A DNA stretch of 7,767 nucleotides. It comes from Streptosporangiaceae bacterium (GTDB lineage Bacteria > Actinomycetota > Actinomycetes > Streptosporangiales > Streptosporangiaceae). The stretch covers positions 1 to 7,767 of the forward strand of contig JASIBM010000236.1 of the NCBI GenBank assembly GCA_030045175.1, in the 5' to 3' direction. A program made the translations under genes and the position numbers. Below, piece by piece: positions 1 to 7,073 of this stretch. The notes beneath the pieces are model-generated. The model worked only from the letters and a program-made list of their open reading frames with translations, made no database searches and had not been told where the DNA came from. How positions within the stretch are numbered: position 1 is the stretch's first letter; every line of letters begins with the position of its first letter.

Positions 1-388
1 TACGCGCGTGGCGACCCGCGTCACCGAATACGGCAAGGAAGAGCTCGCTGGCCCCGTTGACGACGCCGGCCTGGCCGGTGAATCCCTCCGCCGACGCGAC
101 GAAGCCGACAACCTTCACCACCCGCACGACCTGGTCCAGGCCGACCGCGTCGTCGATCGCGGCAAGCGCCGAGAGGGCGCACTGACGGCTCAGTTCGCTG
201 GCCCGCTCCGGCGTCACGTCACCGCCGACCTTGCCTGCCGCGGCCAGCTGACCGTTGGTCACCGGCGCCTGACCGGACACGAAGACGAGATTTCCTGACC
301 GCACGGCGGGAACGTATGCACCTCCGGGCGGACTCACCCCTGGAAGCTGAAGTCCGAGCTCAGCCAGCCTGGCTCGGGGAGTTTGCAT
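1..388 (-). CDS. RidA family (YjgF/YER057c/UK114) protein, 3' end cut by window edge
   Basis: Reading leftward from ATG at 388, 129 codons are open up to the window edge. The visible protein begins MQTPRARLAELG and carries the Rid-family layout: GAYVPAVRSGNLVFVSGQ near residues 27-44, a VVRVVKVVGFVAS strand-helix region near 96-108, and VVNGASELF near 115-123. Rid proteins are small trimeric enzymes that hydrolyse reactive enamine/imine intermediates made by PLP enzymes. The last visible residues, GRHAR, place an arginine (129) where the family has its carboxylate-binding Arg, so only about 25 residues of a typical 150-155 should be missing. The start is well constrained, because an in-frame TGA lies at 407-409 and ATG 388 is the only in-frame start after it. 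The ribosome binding site is weak. The gene faces away from everything else here and is probably a housekeeping neighbour. The exact Rid subfamily is not determined. Confidence 0.9.
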   Translation of the reverse strand, partial: MQTPRARLAELGLQLPGVSPPGGAYVPAVRSGNLVFVSGQAPVTNGQLAAAGKVGGDVTPERASELSRQCALSALAAIDDAVGLDQVVRVVKVVGFVASAEGFTGQAGVVNGASELFLAVFGDAGRHAR

Positions 389-719
389 GCCGGCACCATA
401 ACACCGTCAACTTCGGCAATGTCGCCCTTAGGCCACGGTACGGGGCAAAATCGCAAGGAGGCCGCGCGGCCGGCCGCCTGACGACAGTTCCGGGGAGAGC
501 GAGAACCCGGTGCGCGCGCAAGCGCAGGACGCGGCTTGGGCCCGTCGTCCGGGCCTCTTGAGGACCTGCTCAGGACGCGTTTCAAGGATTGGCACACGAC
601 AGAATGCGGACCGCAGGTAGGATCGGCGAGTCCCACCTTTACTGAAGCCAGGCGACGCGGTGGCCCGAAATACACCTTGCTTCCGATAATGCTGCTGGCC
701 TTGGAATGGGACCCGGAGT
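389..719. other. Divergent intergenic region, no convincing gene
   Basis: These 331 bases separate the leftward RidA gene from the rightward Cys-rich gene and should hold both promoters. Short open frames exist on both strands but have no recognisable product, no good ribosome binding site and no consistent third-position G/C bias. A short inverted repeat (GGCCC at 539-543, GGGCC at 551-555, 7-base loop) could form a small hairpin but lacks a T-tract. A GATAAT hexamer at 685-690 resembles a -10 box but has no matching -35 at usual spacing. I cannot place a promoter confidently. Confidence 0.5.
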
Positions 720-1256
720 ATGCCCAGTGAAAGGGCAGGGGGAATGTTCCATAATGCCAGCTTCGGGACTCTCGGCGGTTCCGGCACCGAGCAGCAAGGC
801 GCCGCCCAGCCAAGCCGCGAGGACGGTGACGACGGCCGGCGATCACGTCAGCCCGGGCGCTGGGTGCTTCGGACCCTGGGTGCCCGGCGAGAGCAGCCAG
901 AGGCGACAGCTAGCGCGAGCGCGCCGGCCTGCCCGGACTGCGGGTCGCCGAACCGGGATCCGGTCGAGTCCCAGTTTGGCTACTGCCCGAGGTGCCGGGA
1001 TTTCACCGGCCTGTGCGGCGCGGGCCGGAGGATCGTCTGCCCGGACATCATGACGAAAACGAGCTGGCATCATCCATGCACGAACATCGGCGTGACCGCC
1101 TGGGAGATCGCCATCGACAAGAGCGGGTGCGTGACGCTGCTGTGCCAGGGCCATGACGCGCAGGTGACGGCAGGGAGCGCGACGTGGATCAAGCACGCCC
1201 GGCGGCTTACCGCGATCGCCGATCCGGCGCCTGCCGATCCGTCGGGTGCCCGGTGA
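720..1256 (+). CDS. Cys-rich zinc-ribbon-like protein of unknown function
   Basis: From ATG 720 this encodes 178 residues. Residues 1-68 are hydrophilic and low in complexity. The conserved-looking part is 69-165, with nine cysteines: C71-x2-C74 and C89-x2-C92 form a probable zinc ribbon. They are followed by FTGLCGAGRRIVCPD (95-109), a SWHHPC motif (115-120) and LCQGHDAQ (141-148), which could supply a second Cys/His metal site. I recognise this arrangement from small uncharacterised actinobacterial proteins, but no function is known to me. There is no signal peptide or membrane segment. The start is uncertain: ATG 744 and GTG 864 are in frame, and third-position G/C bias improves only after about 864, so the N-terminal 48 residues may not be translated. 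GGAG sits only 1 base before ATG 720, although GGGA lies further up. The last 50 bases overlap the end of the convergent regulator gene. Confidence 0.72.
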   Translation: MPSERAGGMFHNASFGTLGGSGTEQQGAAQPSREDGDDGRRSRQPGRWVLRTLGARREQPEATASASAPACPDCGSPNRDPVESQFGYCPRCRDFTGLCGAGRRIVCPDIMTKTSWHHPCTNIGVTAWEIAIDKSGCVTLLCQGHDAQVTAGSATWIKHARRLTAIADPAPADPSGAR

Positions 1257-4137
1257 TGAATAGCTGCCTGGTGAGGCGAGCGCGTAGCTGGTCGGGGACA
1301 GGCCCGTGCAGCTCATCGAGGATGCTCAGCGCCTTCCGCCAGGCGTGCCTGGCTTCGTCCGGGTGCCCGGCGGCGTCGTGGGCGTCACCTAGGTGGACGT
1401 GGAAGTCGGCCCTGCTGTGCAGTTCGGAACCCAGGCCGGAGCCTGGTCCTCGACGGCCGCCCTGGCCCTGCGTCGAGATCGCCTGCTGGAAGTACTCGAT
1501 GGCCTCATCGAAGCGGCCGAGGCGCTGGTGAGCGTATCCGAGGCTGTCTAGCGTGGCCGCCTCGCCCCCGGCGTAGCCAAGCTCGCGGTAGCCGGCCAGC
1601 GCCTGCACGCACAGGTCAATGGCCTTTGCTGGGCTGCCGTACTGGGCGTGCAGCCAGCCGAGATGGTTCAGCGCGAAGGCCTCCCAGTCCCGGGCTCCCG
1701 CCGCCCGGTACAAGAACAGTGACCGCTCGGCGTGACCGAGGCAGAGCGCGTCGGACCCGTCGCCGAGCGCCAGCGCGACCGCGGCGAGGTCGCCGTGCAG
1801 GTGCGCCAGCGTCAGCTGGTCGCCGAGCTCGCGCGCCAGGCCGAGCGCCTCGCCGACGTAGCGAGCGGCGGCGCCATAAGCCTCGCGGTGAAGGCTGGCA
1901 AGCACAAGCACCCGCAGCGCCCTGACCTGGCGATCCTTTTCGCCGACCTGCCGCAAGGCGACCAGCGCGATTTGCTGGCTCGCCGCCAGGTCGTGCCAGT
2001 ACCCGTAGCTAGCCAAGAACATGGCGAACGCCCAGGATAGCTGCCAGGCGTGCACGGCGAAGCCCGCCTCGCCCGCCCGCCTCGTCGCGGCGAGCAGGAC
2101 CTCTCGCTCGGCCCGGAACCACCGCACCGCCTGATCCCTGTCACCGGGTCGCTCGGGTTCCACCAGGGGCGACGGCGGCGTCAGCGTGATATCCGGCCGG
2201 TCGGGCTGGAACAACCGCGACGCGGCGCAGGCGGTGTGCAGGTAGTGGTCGAGCACCCGGTGCAGCGCGTCCCGACGTTCAGCGTCGCTGTCCTGGCTGC
2301 GCGCCAGTTCGCCAGCATAGGCGCGCAGCAGGTCGTGGCAGTCGTATCGACCGGTGGAGCGCTCGGTGACCAGGTGCCCGTCGGCAAGCTCGCTCAGTGC
2401 CTGCCCGGCCTGCCGCAACGGCAAGCCCGCCAGGCTCGCGGCCGCGGCGGCGGTGATGTCGGGACCTGGGTGCAGGCCGAGCATCCGCAGCATCCGGGCT
2501 GCCTGCTCGGATAGCTGCTGGTATGACCAGGAGAACACGGCCCGCACGTCGGTCGCCGCAGCGCCGACGCGAAGGCCGTCCAGCCGGGTTCCCGCGTCGC
2601 GTAGCTCGGCGGCAAGCGTCGCCAGCGGAAGGTCGGGCCGTGACGCGGCGCGCGCGGCGGCGACGCACACCGCGATCGGCAGCCGCGCGCACGCCAGGGC
2701 CAGCTCGGCCACGGCGCCTGGCTCAGCGCCGACCCGAGCCCGGCCCAGCCGACGGGCCACCATCTCTCCCGCCTCCCACTCGCTGGGCAGGTCCAGGGTC
2801 AGCAGTAGCGCGCCGTGTGCCGCGTGCAGGCCGACGAGCTCGTTCCTGCTGGTAATCAGCACTAGGCAGCCGGCGCTGCCGGGCAGCAACGGCTCAACCT
2901 GAGCGAGGTCGCGGGCGTTGTCAAGTACGATCAGCATCCGCTTGCCGAAGAGCAGGCTGCGATACAGCGCAGCCTGCGCATCCAGGCTCGCCGGGATCCG
3001 ATCGCCAGGGACGCCGAGGCCGTCAAGGAACTGCCGCATCGCCGCGTGCGGTGTCATGGCCGGGCCGGCTGGGCCGAAGCCCCGCAGGTTGACGTACAAC
3101 TGCCCGTCGGGAAACCGGCCGGCGACCTGATGAGCCCAGTGCACAGCCAGCGTGGTCTTGCCGATTCCCGCCGTACCGCAGATGGCCGTTATCGCCACCG
3201 CCGCGGATCCGGCTGGCTGGTCCAGGAGGCTGGCCAGTGTCACCAGCTCAGCGGCCCGCCCGACGAAATCCCAGACGGCTGGCGGAAGCTGACGCGGCAC
3301 GGGCTGGCCAGGCTGCCCGGCCACGGCTGCGCCGCAGTCCCCGTCGCCGAGGCCGCCTGCCCAGCCAGCCGGAGCGGTCACGTCCACCTCGCCAGCCAGG
3401 ATCTGCTCGTGCAATTGCCGTAGCTCACGGCCGGGCTCCACGCCAAGCTCGCTGGTGAGCACGCTGCGAGCGGCGCGATAGGCCGCCATCGCTCCAGCCT
3501 GCTGGCCGTCGCGGTGCAGGGCCAGCATCAGGAGGGCGTGCAGCCGTTCGCGAAGCGGGTTGGCGGCCACTAGCTGCCGCAATTCTGCGATCACATCGGC
3601 CTGACGGCCAAGCAGCAAGTCTGCGTCGATGCGCGCCTCGATCGCCTGCAGTCGCATCTCCTCCAGCCGCGGCGCGTCACGCACGGCGAGGAGTCGCGAT
3701 GGCACCCCCGCAAGCGGCGGGCCCTGCCACAACGACAGCGCGGCCCGCAACCGGTCGGCCGCGTCCGCGAGCGATCCGGCGCGGCGAGCCTGCCGCGCCT
3801 CGGCCAGCAGGTCCTCGAACCTGTCCACGTCGAGCTCGCCCGGCTCGACCAGGAGCTGATAGCCATCCGGCCGCGCGATGATCCTGGGTTGGCGGCCGTC
3901 GAGAGACCGCCGCAGCCGCATCACCATGTTCTGCAAGCTGGCCCGAGCCGATCGCGGCGGATCGTCTCCCCAGAGCGCGTCCATCAGCTCATCTACCGAC
4001 ACGACCTTGTTGCCTGCCAGCGCCAACGCGGCGAGCAAAGACCGCTGCATCCCAGGCGAGATGGCAACGGGCACGCCGCCGCGCCGCACAAGCAGCGGCC
4101 CGAGCAGGCAGAACTCCATATCCGTTTCCGCCGCCAC
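1207..4137 (-). CDS. AfsR-like SARP transcriptional regulator with NB-ARC (STAND) NTPase and TPR repeats
   Basis: From GTG 4137 this gives 976 residues. In order: a SARP OmpR-type winged helix (about 8-98, opening MEFCLLGPLLVRRGG, with VDELMDALWGDDPP at 48-61); a bacterial transcriptional activation domain (about 103-248); a Gly/Pro-rich linker; an NB-ARC ATPase beginning at FVGR (291); Walker A GTAGIGKTT (321-329); Walker B LIVLD (402-406); VLITSRN (426-432); RLPIAV (485-490), matching the GLPLA motif; and an MHD-like CHDLL near H601/D602. TPR-like helices occupy about 693-943. Proteins of this design bind direct repeats at target promoters and switch state through nucleotide binding and TPR sensing. 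The start is inferred: GTG 4137 has GGGAGGAG at 4140-4147, while ATG 4119 is closer to the usual SARP N-terminus but has no nearby ribosome site. The frame is open to 4428, but that extension does not look like SARP sequence. The gene is divergent from the protease operon, so a regulatory link is inferred. It is AfsR-like in architecture but not demonstrably afsR. Confidence 0.9.
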   Translation of the reverse strand: MAAETDMEFCLLGPLLVRRGGVPVAISPGMQRSLLAALALAGNKVVSVDELMDALWGDDPPRSARASLQNMVMRLRRSLDGRQPRIIARPDGYQLLVEPGELDVDRFEDLLAEARQARRAGSLADAADRLRAALSLWQGPPLAGVPSRLLAVRDAPRLEEMRLQAIEARIDADLLLGRQADVIAELRQLVAANPLRERLHALLMLALHRDGQQAGAMAAYRAARSVLTSELGVEPGRELRQLHEQILAGEVDVTAPAGWAGGLGDGDCGAAVAGQPGQPVPRQLPPAVWDFVGRAAELVTLASLLDQPAGSAAVAITAICGTAGIGKTTLAVHWAHQVAGRFPDGQLYVNLRGFGPAGPAMTPHAAMRQFLDGLGVPGDRIPASLDAQAALYRSLLFGKRMLIVLDNARDLAQVEPLLPGSAGCLVLITSRNELVGLHAAHGALLLTLDLPSEWEAGEMVARRLGRARVGAEPGAVAELALACARLPIAVCVAAARAASRPDLPLATLAAELRDAGTRLDGLRVGAAATDVRAVFSWSYQQLSEQAARMLRMLGLHPGPDITAAAAASLAGLPLRQAGQALSELADGHLVTERSTGRYDCHDLLRAYAGELARSQDSDAERRDALHRVLDHYLHTACAASRLFQPDRPDITLTPPSPLVEPERPGDRDQAVRWFRAEREVLLAATRRAGEAGFAVHAWQLSWAFAMFLASYGYWHDLAASQQIALVALRQVGEKDRQVRALRVLVLASLHREAYGAAARYVGEALGLARELGDQLTLAHLHGDLAAVALALGDGSDALCLGHAERSLFLYRAAGARDWEAFALNHLGWLHAQYGSPAKAIDLCVQALAGYRELGYAGGEAATLDSLGYAHQRLGRFDEAIEYFQQAISTQGQGGRRGPGSGLGSELHSRADFHVHLGDAHDAAGHPDEARHAWRKALSILDELHGPVPDQLRARLTRQLFITGHPTDRQAPDRRSR

Positions 4138-4442
4138 CGCTCCTCCCGGAGTCGCGAGCATCAGCCAGTCTTCGCGCCACGTCTGGACTCCAGGACGCCG
4201 CAGCGCCAGCTGACCGCCCGGCCATCGTGGCCCATACCAAGAACACGAGTATCCGCGTGTGTCTGTTGCGCTCTTGTCCGGCGAACTTATGACTTGCGTT
4301 AGAGATGGAACATCATGTTGACACGAGCGATTCCTGTCGCCGCAGCGGCCGGGCTCCAGCGCGGAGGAGAGAACGAGGAAGCGGGCGAGGGAGTCTTCGT
4401 GGTGCCAGCCTGCCGTAGCAGGGCGCACCTCCGTAGCATTTC

Positions 4443-4475
4443 CGTTACCAATCTGTTATTAAATTCATTGTATCT
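4443..4475. promoter_or_regulatory. AT-rich promoter-like block with 11-base direct repeat
   Basis: On the plus strand, GTTACCAATCT (4444-4454) is followed directly by GTTATTAAATT (4455-4465). The two agree at 7 of 11 positions and start exactly one helical turn apart. SARP-family activators typically bind heptamer direct repeats spaced 11 bases apart and placed close upstream of the -10 element. A TTACCA/TTGTAT pair (4445-4450, 4468-4473) has a 17-base spacer but matches consensus poorly. On the minus strand TACAAT (4472-4467) is a good -10 for the regulator but lacks a clear -35. Assignment as a SARP operator is inference. Confidence 0.3.
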
Positions 4476-4570
4476 GGCTGCCCGGCCCGGCGTCTTCACA
4501 GACATCGGCGGCTGTCACGCGACTGGACTTCCGCATTGCGCCGCCAGACCATTGATTGCATGACGCGAAC

Positions 4571-4575
4571 GGGAG
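4571..4575 (+). promoter_or_regulatory. Ribosome binding site of the protease gene
   Basis: GGGAG lies 6 bases before ATG 4582. This is ideal spacing and fixes the start of the protease at that ATG. Confidence 0.7.
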
Positions 4576-4581
4576 CTGCTC

Positions 4582-6444
4582 ATGAGGTGGTATCTAGAGC
4601 CGCATCGCGACGATGATCCGACCGCAGGCGACGACGATGGCACGGCCCCCGGGCTGACCGGCCTGCCCGCCGCGCTTTTGCAACGCCACGGCGCACGAGT
4701 ACTTGACCCGGCCCAGGCCGTCGCGATCAGCGGCCAGCGAACGCCGCGACCCACGGTCTACCGGGCCAGGACGCTCCTAATCCCCGATGACCTTCTCAGC
4801 AATCCCATTCTCAACCAGGCTCTCGCCCGAGTCGGCCTGAGATTGGTCAGGCCGACGCAAGTAAGGTTCCAGCGGCTTGCCGGCAGCCAGCCGGCAGGGG
4901 AGGCCGGACGCCTGGCCGACCAGCTCCGCCAGCTGCCCATGCCCGCGGTGCTTGTTCCCGTGCCGGGCGAGCACGACAAGCCAGAACGCCCCGTTGTCGT
5001 GGACGCCTGGACTGCGCTTCAAGCGATCCGCGCTGCCGCGGGGGGTTCTGGGGGGTCGTCCCCCCAGGCCAGCACCACGGGGGGTTCTGGGGGGTCGTCC
5101 CCCCAGGTGACGGCCGATGACCCAGCGGCGCGAGGCACGACGCAGGGCCTGGACGAGGCGGACGTGCGCCGTATCTCGCTTGAGCACCTGCTCGTCGGCT
5201 CGGCGATCACCGGCAGCCCCGCGAGCGACGGCGGCGGCGTCTCCGGCAGTCCGGCCAGCGACGGCGGCGGCATCACCGGGCCAGGCGCGACCGACTCGTA
5301 CATGGTCGGCGGCGAGGACGCCAGGCTCCCTGTCGAGCTATGCCTCGACGCTCCGGCCCGTGAGCCGGCTGACGCGGCAACGGCCCGTTGGGGAAGAAAC
5401 CCGGTGATCGCTGTGCTCGACACGGGCCTTCGCGCGCATCCATGGCTGGGCGTCCGCAGGCAGGGCGGCGGCTACGACGTAGATCCTGGCGCGTCGGTCA
5501 TGATCGATCAGGCCATGCAGGACGCCGTCTACGCCCACTCCAAGGCGCTGGCAGACGCCGGCGACCAGCCGCGCAAGCTGATCAAGGACCCCTGGGACCG
5601 GCCGGTCACCGCCGACCCGCTGGTCGGCGAGCTCGACACGCACACCGGCCACGGCACGTTCATCGCCGGGATCGTGCGCCAGGCCGCGCCGGACGCGAAC
5701 GTGCTTGCCGTCCGGATCATGCACAGCGACGGCATCGTCTACGAGGGCGACCTGACATGCGCGCTCGCCGAGATCGCCAGCCGCGTGGTGGCCGCGCTCG
5801 CCGGGGACATGAGCCAGATGGTCGACGTGGTGTCGCTGTCGCTCGGTTACTTCATTGAGACAACGGCCGACGAGGCCTACAGCACAGGGCTCAAGAACCT
5901 GATCGACATCTTGCTTGGCCTCGGCGTGACGGTCACCGCGGCGGCAGGCAACTACTCGACCAGCCGCAGGTTCTACCCGGCAGCGTTCGCGAGCGCTGCG
6001 CCGAGCACACCTGGCGCGGCACCGCTGATCAGCGTCGGCGCGCTGAACCCCAACGGCTCGAAGGCGCTGTTCAGCGACGGCGGCTCGTGGGTCACGGCCT
6101 GGGCTCAGGGCGCGGCCGTGGTCAGCGCTTTCCCCGCCGACGTGAACGGCAGCCGCGATCCGGCGGTGAGCCTGCCCGGCCACCCGGACAACGAACCGCC
6201 CCCAGCGGCCCCGTTCCCGCACCGGCGGGAGGCTCTTGATCCGGACGACTTCTCCAGCGGGTTCGCCATCTGGAGCGGCACGTCTTTCTCGGCGCCGCTG
6301 ATGGCAGCCGTGGTGGCGGGCGAACTGCTCACGGGAGCGGCGGCCGATGCCGCTTTGATGCTGAACCTGGCCGGGCAGGACGCCGCGATCGGCCGGGTCG
6401 GCCAGGCGGTAAAGAACCTCGAGAGCCTCGGCTGGCAAGATTGA
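4582..6444 (+). CDS. Subtilisin-like (S8) serine protease, apparently cytoplasmic
   Basis: A 620-residue protein whose C-terminal half is a peptidase S8 domain (about 272-618). The catalytic set is complete: Asp280 in VIAVLDTG, His357 in TGHGTFIAGI, oxyanion Asn457 in TAAAGN, and Ser568 in SGTSFSAP. The Asp-His distance (77 residues, against 32 in subtilisin BPN') shows a large insertion at 288-350, and a Pro-rich insertion near 518-558 precedes the serine motif. Residues 1-152 form an N-terminal domain I do not recognise. Residues about 153-245 are a Gly/Ser/Pro-rich linker with two repeat sets, interrupted by an ordered-looking segment (DEADVRRISLEHLLVGSAIT, 191-210). The N-terminus (MRWYLEPHRDDDPT) is charged, with no signal peptide, and no membrane helix is visible, so the enzyme probably acts inside the cell or leaves by another route. 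The N-terminal domain could be an inhibitory pro-region or a targeting domain. It is the first gene of the operon, and its stop overlaps the sigma start. Substrate unknown. Confidence 0.93.
   Translation: MRWYLEPHRDDDPTAGDDDGTAPGLTGLPAALLQRHGARVLDPAQAVAISGQRTPRPTVYRARTLLIPDDLLSNPILNQALARVGLRLVRPTQVRFQRLAGSQPAGEAGRLADQLRQLPMPAVLVPVPGEHDKPERPVVVDAWTALQAIRAAAGGSGGSSPQASTTGGSGGSSPQVTADDPAARGTTQGLDEADVRRISLEHLLVGSAITGSPASDGGGVSGSPASDGGGITGPGATDSYMVGGEDARLPVELCLDAPAREPADAATARWGRNPVIAVLDTGLRAHPWLGVRRQGGGYDVDPGASVMIDQAMQDAVYAHSKALADAGDQPRKLIKDPWDRPVTADPLVGELDTHTGHGTFIAGIVRQAAPDANVLAVRIMHSDGIVYEGDLTCALAEIASRVVAALAGDMSQMVDVVSLSLGYFIETTADEAYSTGLKNLIDILLGLGVTVTAAAGNYSTSRRFYPAAFASAAPSTPGAAPLISVGALNPNGSKALFSDGGSWVTAWAQGAAVVSAFPADVNGSRDPAVSLPGHPDNEPPPAAPFPHRREALDPDDFSSGFAIWSGTSFSAPLMAAVVAGELLTGAAADAALMLNLAGQDAAIGRVGQAVKNLESLGWQD
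5039..5107 (+). repeat. Two copies of a 30-base G/C hairpin repeat, 39-base period, inside the protease gene
   Basis: Identical 30-base units lie at 5039-5068 and 5078-5107. Each contains a perfect inverted repeat: CTGGGGGG, loop TCGT, CCCCCCAG (5048-5067 and 5087-5106). The period of 39 keeps the reading frame, so each copy encodes GGSGGSSPQ (residues 154-162 and 167-175) in the linker. Exact DNA identity across all 30 bases, including third positions, points to recent duplication or to selection on the DNA or RNA rather than on the peptide. It resembles short palindromic repeats dispersed in actinobacterial genomes, though only these two copies are present here. Confidence 0.85.
5212..5277 (+). 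repeat. Imperfect 33-base tandem repeat encoding a GSPASDGGG linker
   Basis: Units at 5212-5244 and 5245-5277 match at 28 of 33 bases and encode GSPASDGGGVS and GSPASDGGGIT (residues 211-232). Three of the five differences are silent and the other two alter the last two residues. This is an older duplication than the hairpin repeat upstream and lengthens the same flexible linker between the N-terminal and protease domains. Confidence 0.8.
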
Positions 6445-7073
6445 CCTCGCCACGCACTCCCCCGTCCACCCCGGCCGTCCCCGCCGCACCGCCGGCCACC
6501 TCGGCGGCCGATCGCAACGCTCGGGTCGAGCGCTTGGTCTGCGCGGCCAGGGCGGGCAGCGGCGAAGCGGTCGGGGAGCTGGTGACCGAGTTCAGCCCGC
6601 TGCTCTGGCAAGTCGCCCGCGCGGCCGGGCTGAGCAGTACCGATGCCGAGGACGTGGTGCAGACAGTCTGGCTGCGGCTGCTTGAGCACCTGCACGCCAT
6701 ACGAGCTCCTTCGGCGCTGACCGCTTGGCTAGTCACCACGACACGGCGGGAGTCCTGGCGCTCGCGCGCTGCCATGCGGCGCCAGGTGCCGTCCGAGCAG
6801 GACTGGCTGGCGGCGGTGCCCGATCCTCGGCCGAGCGGCGAGGACCTAGCTGTCGCCGACGACCAGCGCCGTGAGCTCTTGGAGGCGCTGGGCAAGCTCC
6901 CCCCGCGCTGCCAAGAGTTGCTGCGCATCGTGGCATTCGTCCCGCGCCCCGACTACGACATGCTCGGGGCGGAGCTTGGCATGCCGCACGGCAGCATCGG
7001 GCCGACTCGCGGCCGATGCCTGGCCAAGCTACGGGCGCTGCTGGCCGACACGGTGGAAAGGACCGCTCGATGA
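6441..7073 (+). CDS. Sigma-70 family (ECF-like) RNA polymerase sigma factor
   Basis: A 210-residue sigma factor with regions 2 and 4 only. Region 2 spans about 42-110, including the core-binding DAEDVVQTVWLRLLEHL (68-84) and the -10-reading segment around AWLVTTTRRESWRSRA (95-110). An acidic linker (115-140) leads to region 4 (about 144-200), with LPPRCQELL and a helix-turn-helix ending in HGSIGPTRGRCLAKLR (183-198). The SIGPTRGRCL signature is one I associate with actinobacterial sigma factors of this type. The start is TTG 6441, whose TTGA overlaps the TGA stop of the protease (6442-6444), implying coupled translation. There is no strong ribosome site of its own. The first 25 residues are a Pro/Ala-rich tail, so a later start is conceivable. 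It presumably directs RNA polymerase to promoters linked to this system. The targets, and whether it reads its own operon, are unknown. Confidence 0.92.
   Translation: MTSPRTPPSTPAVPAAPPATSAADRNARVERLVCAARAGSGEAVGELVTEFSPLLWQVARAAGLSSTDAEDVVQTVWLRLLEHLHAIRAPSALTAWLVTTTRRESWRSRAAMRRQVPSEQDWLAAVPDPRPSGEDLAVADDQRRELLEALGKLPPRCQELLRIVAFVPRPDYDMLGAELGMPHGSIGPTRGRCLAKLRALLADTVERTAR
7057..7062 (+). promoter_or_regulatory. Ribosome binding site of the sigma-adjacent accessory gene
   Basis: AAAGGA, within GGAAAGGA, ends 7 bases before ATG 7070. This selects that ATG over the in-frame ATG at 7016, which would lie deep inside the sigma gene. Confidence 0.65.

Larger units (their letters stand above)
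4138..4581. promoter_or_regulatory. Divergent promoter region between the STAND regulator and the protease operon
   Basis: These 444 bases lie between two divergently read genes and must supply both transcription starts. Three things stand out. There is an AT-rich island at 4443-4475 inside very GC-rich surroundings. There is a short palindrome AACAT-C-ATGTT at 4309-4319, immediately followed by a TTGACA hexamer (4318-4323) that has no -10 partner at 16-18 bases. There is also a clean ribosome site (GGGAG, 4571-4575) before the protease. Open frames here do not resemble known proteins. Exact transcription starts cannot be fixed from sequence alone. Confidence 0.6.

Noticed and set aside
8..298. 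96-codon plus-strand open frame at the left edge
   Set aside because: It is antisense to the RidA gene, whose conserved motifs are plain on the other strand.
539..555. Rho-independent terminator in the left intergenic region
   Set aside because: The stem is only 5 bp, there is no T-tract, and it lies between divergent gene starts rather than after a gene end.
334..846. 170-codon minus-strand open frame spanning the left intergenic region
   Set aside because: No known domain and an Arg/Pro/Ser-rich composition. It overlaps the RidA start in another frame, and its stop lies inside the RidA coding sequence.
4138..4428. N-terminal extension of the STAND regulator up to ATG 4428
   Set aside because: The extra 97 residues do not resemble SARP sequence. 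A GTG with a strong ribosome site lies at 4137, just before the usual SARP opening motif.
5039..5107. CRISPR-like array or origin iterons
   Set aside because: There are only two units, separated by 9 bases, and they are translated in frame within a protease gene.
5338..6489. 383-codon open frame on the minus strand opposite the protease
   Set aside because: It lies antisense to a protease with clear catalytic motifs. The translation is low-complexity Arg/Gly/Ala-rich with no recognisable domain, as expected for the mirror frame of a high-GC gene.
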